Assembly: GCA_012523385.1 (NCBI GenBank)
Contig: JAAYIO010000241.1
Location: forward strand, 1-7,499
Reading direction: 5' to 3'
DNA length: 7,499 nucleotides
Source of the DNA: Methanomicrobiales archaeon
GTDB lineage: Archaea > Halobacteriota > Methanomicrobia > Methanomicrobiales > Methanomicrobiaceae
Made by a program: the position numbers and the translations under genes. The notes under the pieces were generated by a model. It had not been told where the DNA came from, made no database searches, and saw nothing but the letters and a program-made list of their open reading frames with translations. Shown piece after piece: positions 5,495-7,499 of this stretch (position 1 is the stretch's first letter; each line of letters starts with the position of its first letter).

Positions 5495-6076
5495 ATGAAT
5501 ATGAGAAATGATTTCATCGCTTTGGTAATTTTATTCGCAATTACCTCAATATTAATCGCAGGTTGTTTATCGAATGCTTCAGACGAGAATACATTATCAA
5601 GCACTACACTATCAGAAATGGCGTTGCAATTATCTGACCTCCCCGAAGGATATGAAATACAGGAGAGGTCAGAGCGAGTCGCTTCAGATGTAAGGCAAGA
5701 AGGACTTGATCAGGGATGGAAACGGGGATATGTTGTAAATTATCAAAAAATAAATGTAAACACGGATTCCAGTTGCACTATTCAACAGGTTATATCAGTT
5801 TATCCTATCGAAACTATCACCCCTCTCCTCCTTGATGATAGAGCCCGATTCCTAGGTTATGCCAATGACAATTTCACGGTCGATGAAATGCCTAACCCCA
5901 CCATTGGGGATACCAGTCTTGCATTTAGATCGACGGAAGGAGAGGACGATACTAAGACATATTATATCCTGTTTGCGAAAAAGGATGTTTATGAGGATGT
6001 AAGACTGACCGGAACGGTAACTGATTATGAACTCCTAAAAGATCTTGCAAAGAAAGCAGCGGCAAAAATCAAATAA
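5495..6076 (+). CDS. Predicted secreted lipoprotein of unknown function
   Basis: A 193-residue protein with a signal peptide: a short N-terminus with one Arg, a hydrophobic core at residues about 7-21, and the lipobox LIAGC with C24 as the lipidated residue. It would be anchored outside the cytoplasmic membrane. The mature part starts with a Ser/Thr/Asp-rich linker (to about 38). A compact domain follows, with LSDLPEGYEIQERSERV, GWKRGYVVNYQKIN, QVISVYPIETI, IGDTSLAFRSTEG, a TYYILFAKKDVYEDVRLTG strand pair, and a Lys-rich C-terminal helix. I recognise no enzyme motif; similar 'LPEGY' lipoproteins of unknown role seem familiar from methanogens, but this is memory, not a search. The start could be M1 or M3; neither has a clear Shine-Dalgarno motif. 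The gene looks richer in A and T than the operons on either side. Confidence 0.8.
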   Translation: MNMRNDFIALVILFAITSILIAGCLSNASDENTLSSTTLSEMALQLSDLPEGYEIQERSERVASDVRQEGLDQGWKRGYVVNYQKINVNTDSSCTIQQVISVYPIETITPLLLDDRARFLGYANDNFTVDEMPNPTIGDTSLAFRSTEGEDDTKTYYILFAKKDVYEDVRLTGTVTDYELLKDLAKKAAAKIK

Positions 6077-6084
6077 CCCCCAAT

Positions 6085-6105
6085 TCATTTTTATAATTTT
6101 TTCCC
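6085..6105 (+). terminator. Probable T-rich terminator after the lipoprotein gene
   Basis: A run of five T at 6088-6092 and six T at 6097-6102 follow the lipoprotein stop within 30 bases. They are consistent with oligo-T termination and with the next gene being a separate transcription unit. The rest of this 218-base gap shows only a weak 6-bp inverted repeat (TGAATT 6193-6198, AATTCA 6206-6211). Confidence 0.5.
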
Positions 6106-6294
6106 TGACTTTTGGTATCATGGAATCGATAAAAATACATTTCCTAAAAAGAAACTCGTAAAATAAAATCCTAAACTGTCCTGTGCAATCAGTGAATTGA
6201 ATCGTAATTCAGCGTATTTGATGGGTTTAGACGACTTATCTCCATTCCCACAAACCAACACCTTTGATTATCATACAGGATAATTCTCTACAGA

Positions 6295-6978
6295 GTGTTT
6301 ACTGAAGCAGGCGAATATCCCATCATCATCATCCGAAAACCGGTCCGCCGTGTACGGATGCGGGTGATGGCTGACGGAACCGTCCGGGTAACCGCACCGA
6401 GAGGGTTTGACGTGTCAGAATTCATTGCAGCGAATAAGGACTGGATTGCGTCACGTCATACGGAGATGGACCATGTTGTCGGGGCAGATATCGCTGCACC
6501 TGACCAGATGCTGGTGTCAGGCACCTGGTACACGGTCCAGACAGGAGATCGTTGTCACATCAACCATGCAGACCAGATAATCACCGCCTTCGACCCGCTT
6601 TCCCTCAGGCAACACCTGACCGATGAATTTCGTGCATTGATCAACGCATCGATTACCGCCCGGGCAGAAGAGATGGAGGTATCGTTTGGCCGTTGCGCCA
6701 TCCGGATGCAGAAAACCCGGTGGGGCAGTTGTTCGTCGCCAGGGAACCTCAAGATGAGCCTCAAGGTATATGCTCTGCCGCCCCATCTAATTGATTATAT
6801 CGGGGTGCATGAACTCGCACACCGTAAAGTGCTCAACCATTCCCGTGCATTCTGGTCTGAAGTCGCTCTACACTATCCTGCATACAAGAGTGCAGAAAAA
6901 GACCTGCGCAGATACTGGATCATCATCGAACGTAATCGCTGGTGGAACGCTATACAGAATGCGAAGGGAGGAAAGTGA
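6295..6978 (+). CDS. YgjP/DUF45-family zinc metallohydrolase
   Basis: A 227-residue protein of the COG1451 family (YgjP, DUF45). The N-terminal half carries the usual IIIRKPVRRVRMRVMADGTVRV opening strands (about 11-32). The catalytic half has TRWGSCSSPGNLKMS (141-155), then VHELAHRKVLNHSRAFW (171-187). H172, E173 and H176 form a zincin-like HExxH, with H182 in NHSRAFW as a further conserved, probably metal-binding residue. The family has been described as M48-like metallopeptidases and, for the bacterial member, as acting on UTP; the substrate here is unknown. The frame begins at GTG 6295; a TGA lies 30 bases upstream and no ATG occurs between. AGGA at 6277-6280 is rather far, so the exact start is uncertain. 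The stop overlaps the next ATG by one base, making a two-gene unit. Confidence 0.88.
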   Translation: MFTEAGEYPIIIIRKPVRRVRMRVMADGTVRVTAPRGFDVSEFIAANKDWIASRHTEMDHVVGADIAAPDQMLVSGTWYTVQTGDRCHINHADQIITAFDPLSLRQHLTDEFRALINASITARAEEMEVSFGRCAIRMQKTRWGSCSSPGNLKMSLKVYALPPHLIDYIGVHELAHRKVLNHSRAFWSEVALHYPAYKSAEKDLRRYWIIIERNRWWNAIQNAKGGK

Positions 6979-7499
6979 TGAAACGACCAATAGAGTGGTC
7001 CGCTGGAATACGGAGGAGCCCAACCATACGCAACTGGCCCATTTTCTATGTCGTCTTTCCGTTCGTCGTACTTATTCTCTATCTTTGCATTCTCTATTTT
7101 TCTCTCCCCAAAAACCTTTTTTGGACATTCGGGGCGCTTAGTCTTGCCTATTTTATCCCCCCTGCAGGAAAAGAGACTATTGTCCCGTTGATGGTGATTT
7201 CAGGTCTGCCGTGGTGGCTTGCTGCCATCTCCATCATGCTCTTTGATCTGATGGGTGCCCTCTTCATTATCTGGAATTTCCCTCTGGCCCTTAAAATTCC
7301 GTGGTTTGGGCCTTGGGCAAAACGCTTAATGGTGACCGGTCGCGAGCAGTTTGACCAGTCTCCCCTCATTGAACATCTCTCAATCATGGGTCTAGCGTTA
7401 TTTGTGATGATCCCCTTTGATGGATCGGGAGGGGTGGCTGCCGCCATCATTGGGCGTATTCTGGGCATGAATTATCAGAAGGTGTTCGTCAGTGTTTTC
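6978..7499 (+). CDS. COG2426 'small multidrug export' membrane protein, 3' end cut
   Basis: The frame opens at ATG 6978 (TGATG overlap with the metallohydrolase stop), with GGGAGG at 6966-6971 six bases upstream, and stays open for 174 codons to the window end. After a basic, cytoplasmic-looking N-terminus there are hydrophobic segments at about 22-42, 47-61, 78-100 and 134-147. The signature motifs of the Sm_multidrug_ex family (COG2426) are clear: PPAGKETIVPLMVISGLPWW (61-80), FDLMGALFIIWN (89-100), IPWFGPWAKR (107-116), FVMIPFDGSGGVAAAIIGR (142-160). The family name comes from loose annotation; no transport substrate has been shown to my knowledge, so 'multidrug' should be treated as a label. 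The C-terminus, probably one more membrane segment, lies outside the window. Confidence 0.9.
   Translation, partial: MKRPIEWSAGIRRSPTIRNWPIFYVVFPFVVLILYLCILYFSLPKNLFWTFGALSLAYFIPPAGKETIVPLMVISGLPWWLAAISIMLFDLMGALFIIWNFPLALKIPWFGPWAKRLMVTGREQFDQSPLIEHLSIMGLALFVMIPFDGSGGVAAAIIGRILGMNYQKVFVSVF

Noticed and set aside
5383..5604. 73-codon minus-strand frame
   Set aside because: It runs through the signal-peptide region of the lipoprotein in antisense, with no ribosome site and no family resemblance.
6193..6211. 6-bp inverted repeat TGAATT/AATTCA before the metallohydrolase gene
   Set aside because: Short arms of mostly A and T in an AT-rich spacer are expected by chance, and it is more than 80 bases from the start codon.
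7148..7468. 106-codon minus-strand frame at the right edge
   Set aside because: It is antisense to the COG2426 gene, whose signature motifs and ribosome site are clear; its Met/Arg/Pro-rich composition is typical of a shadow frame.

Overview
The window looks like the chromosome of a methanogenic euryarchaeon, most likely in or near Methanomicrobiales. The reasons are an archaeal-type mevalonate entry operon, a CTP-dependent riboflavin kinase fused to a winged-helix domain (found only in archaea), an archaeal RibB, AT-rich TATA-like promoters, T-rich terminators, and Shine-Dalgarno motifs of the GAGG/GAGGTGA type. The genus assignment is inference. I see no rRNA, tRNA, CRISPR array, transposase or phage gene.

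Left part, minus strand (178-3483): four tightly packed genes read leftward. They are an XRE-type regulator with an uncharacterised C-terminal domain, HMG-CoA synthase, an SCP2-type acetoacetyl-CoA thiolase, and a DUF35 zinc-ribbon/OB-fold protein. Junctions are a 7-nt overlap, a 1-nt overlap and a 2-nt gap. The last three match the known archaeal complex that condenses acetyl-CoA to acetoacetyl-CoA and then HMG-CoA, the entry to mevalonate and isoprenoid membrane lipids. The regulator at the head is a good candidate for controlling the operon. Beyond the operon, at 1-62, another minus-strand gene appears to begin and run off the edge.

Centre (3484-5161): a 338-base divergent intergenic region holds both promoters and several inverted repeats. 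To its right is a plus-strand two-gene riboflavin/FMN operon: RbkR-type riboflavin kinase/regulator, then RibB, with a 4-nt ATGA overlap.

Right part (5162-7499): an AT-rich 333-base gap with strong T tracts and two tiny possible ORFs; a predicted lipoprotein of unknown function; a 218-base gap; then a pair overlapping by 1 nt, a YgjP/DUF45 zinc-metallohydrolase and a COG2426 'small multidrug export' membrane protein cut by the window end.

Most of the window is ordinary housekeeping. The least explained parts are the cis-acting structures in the divergent intergenic region, especially the CTTCGC/GCGAAG repeats bracketing a TATA box, and the tiny ORFs before the lipoprotein.
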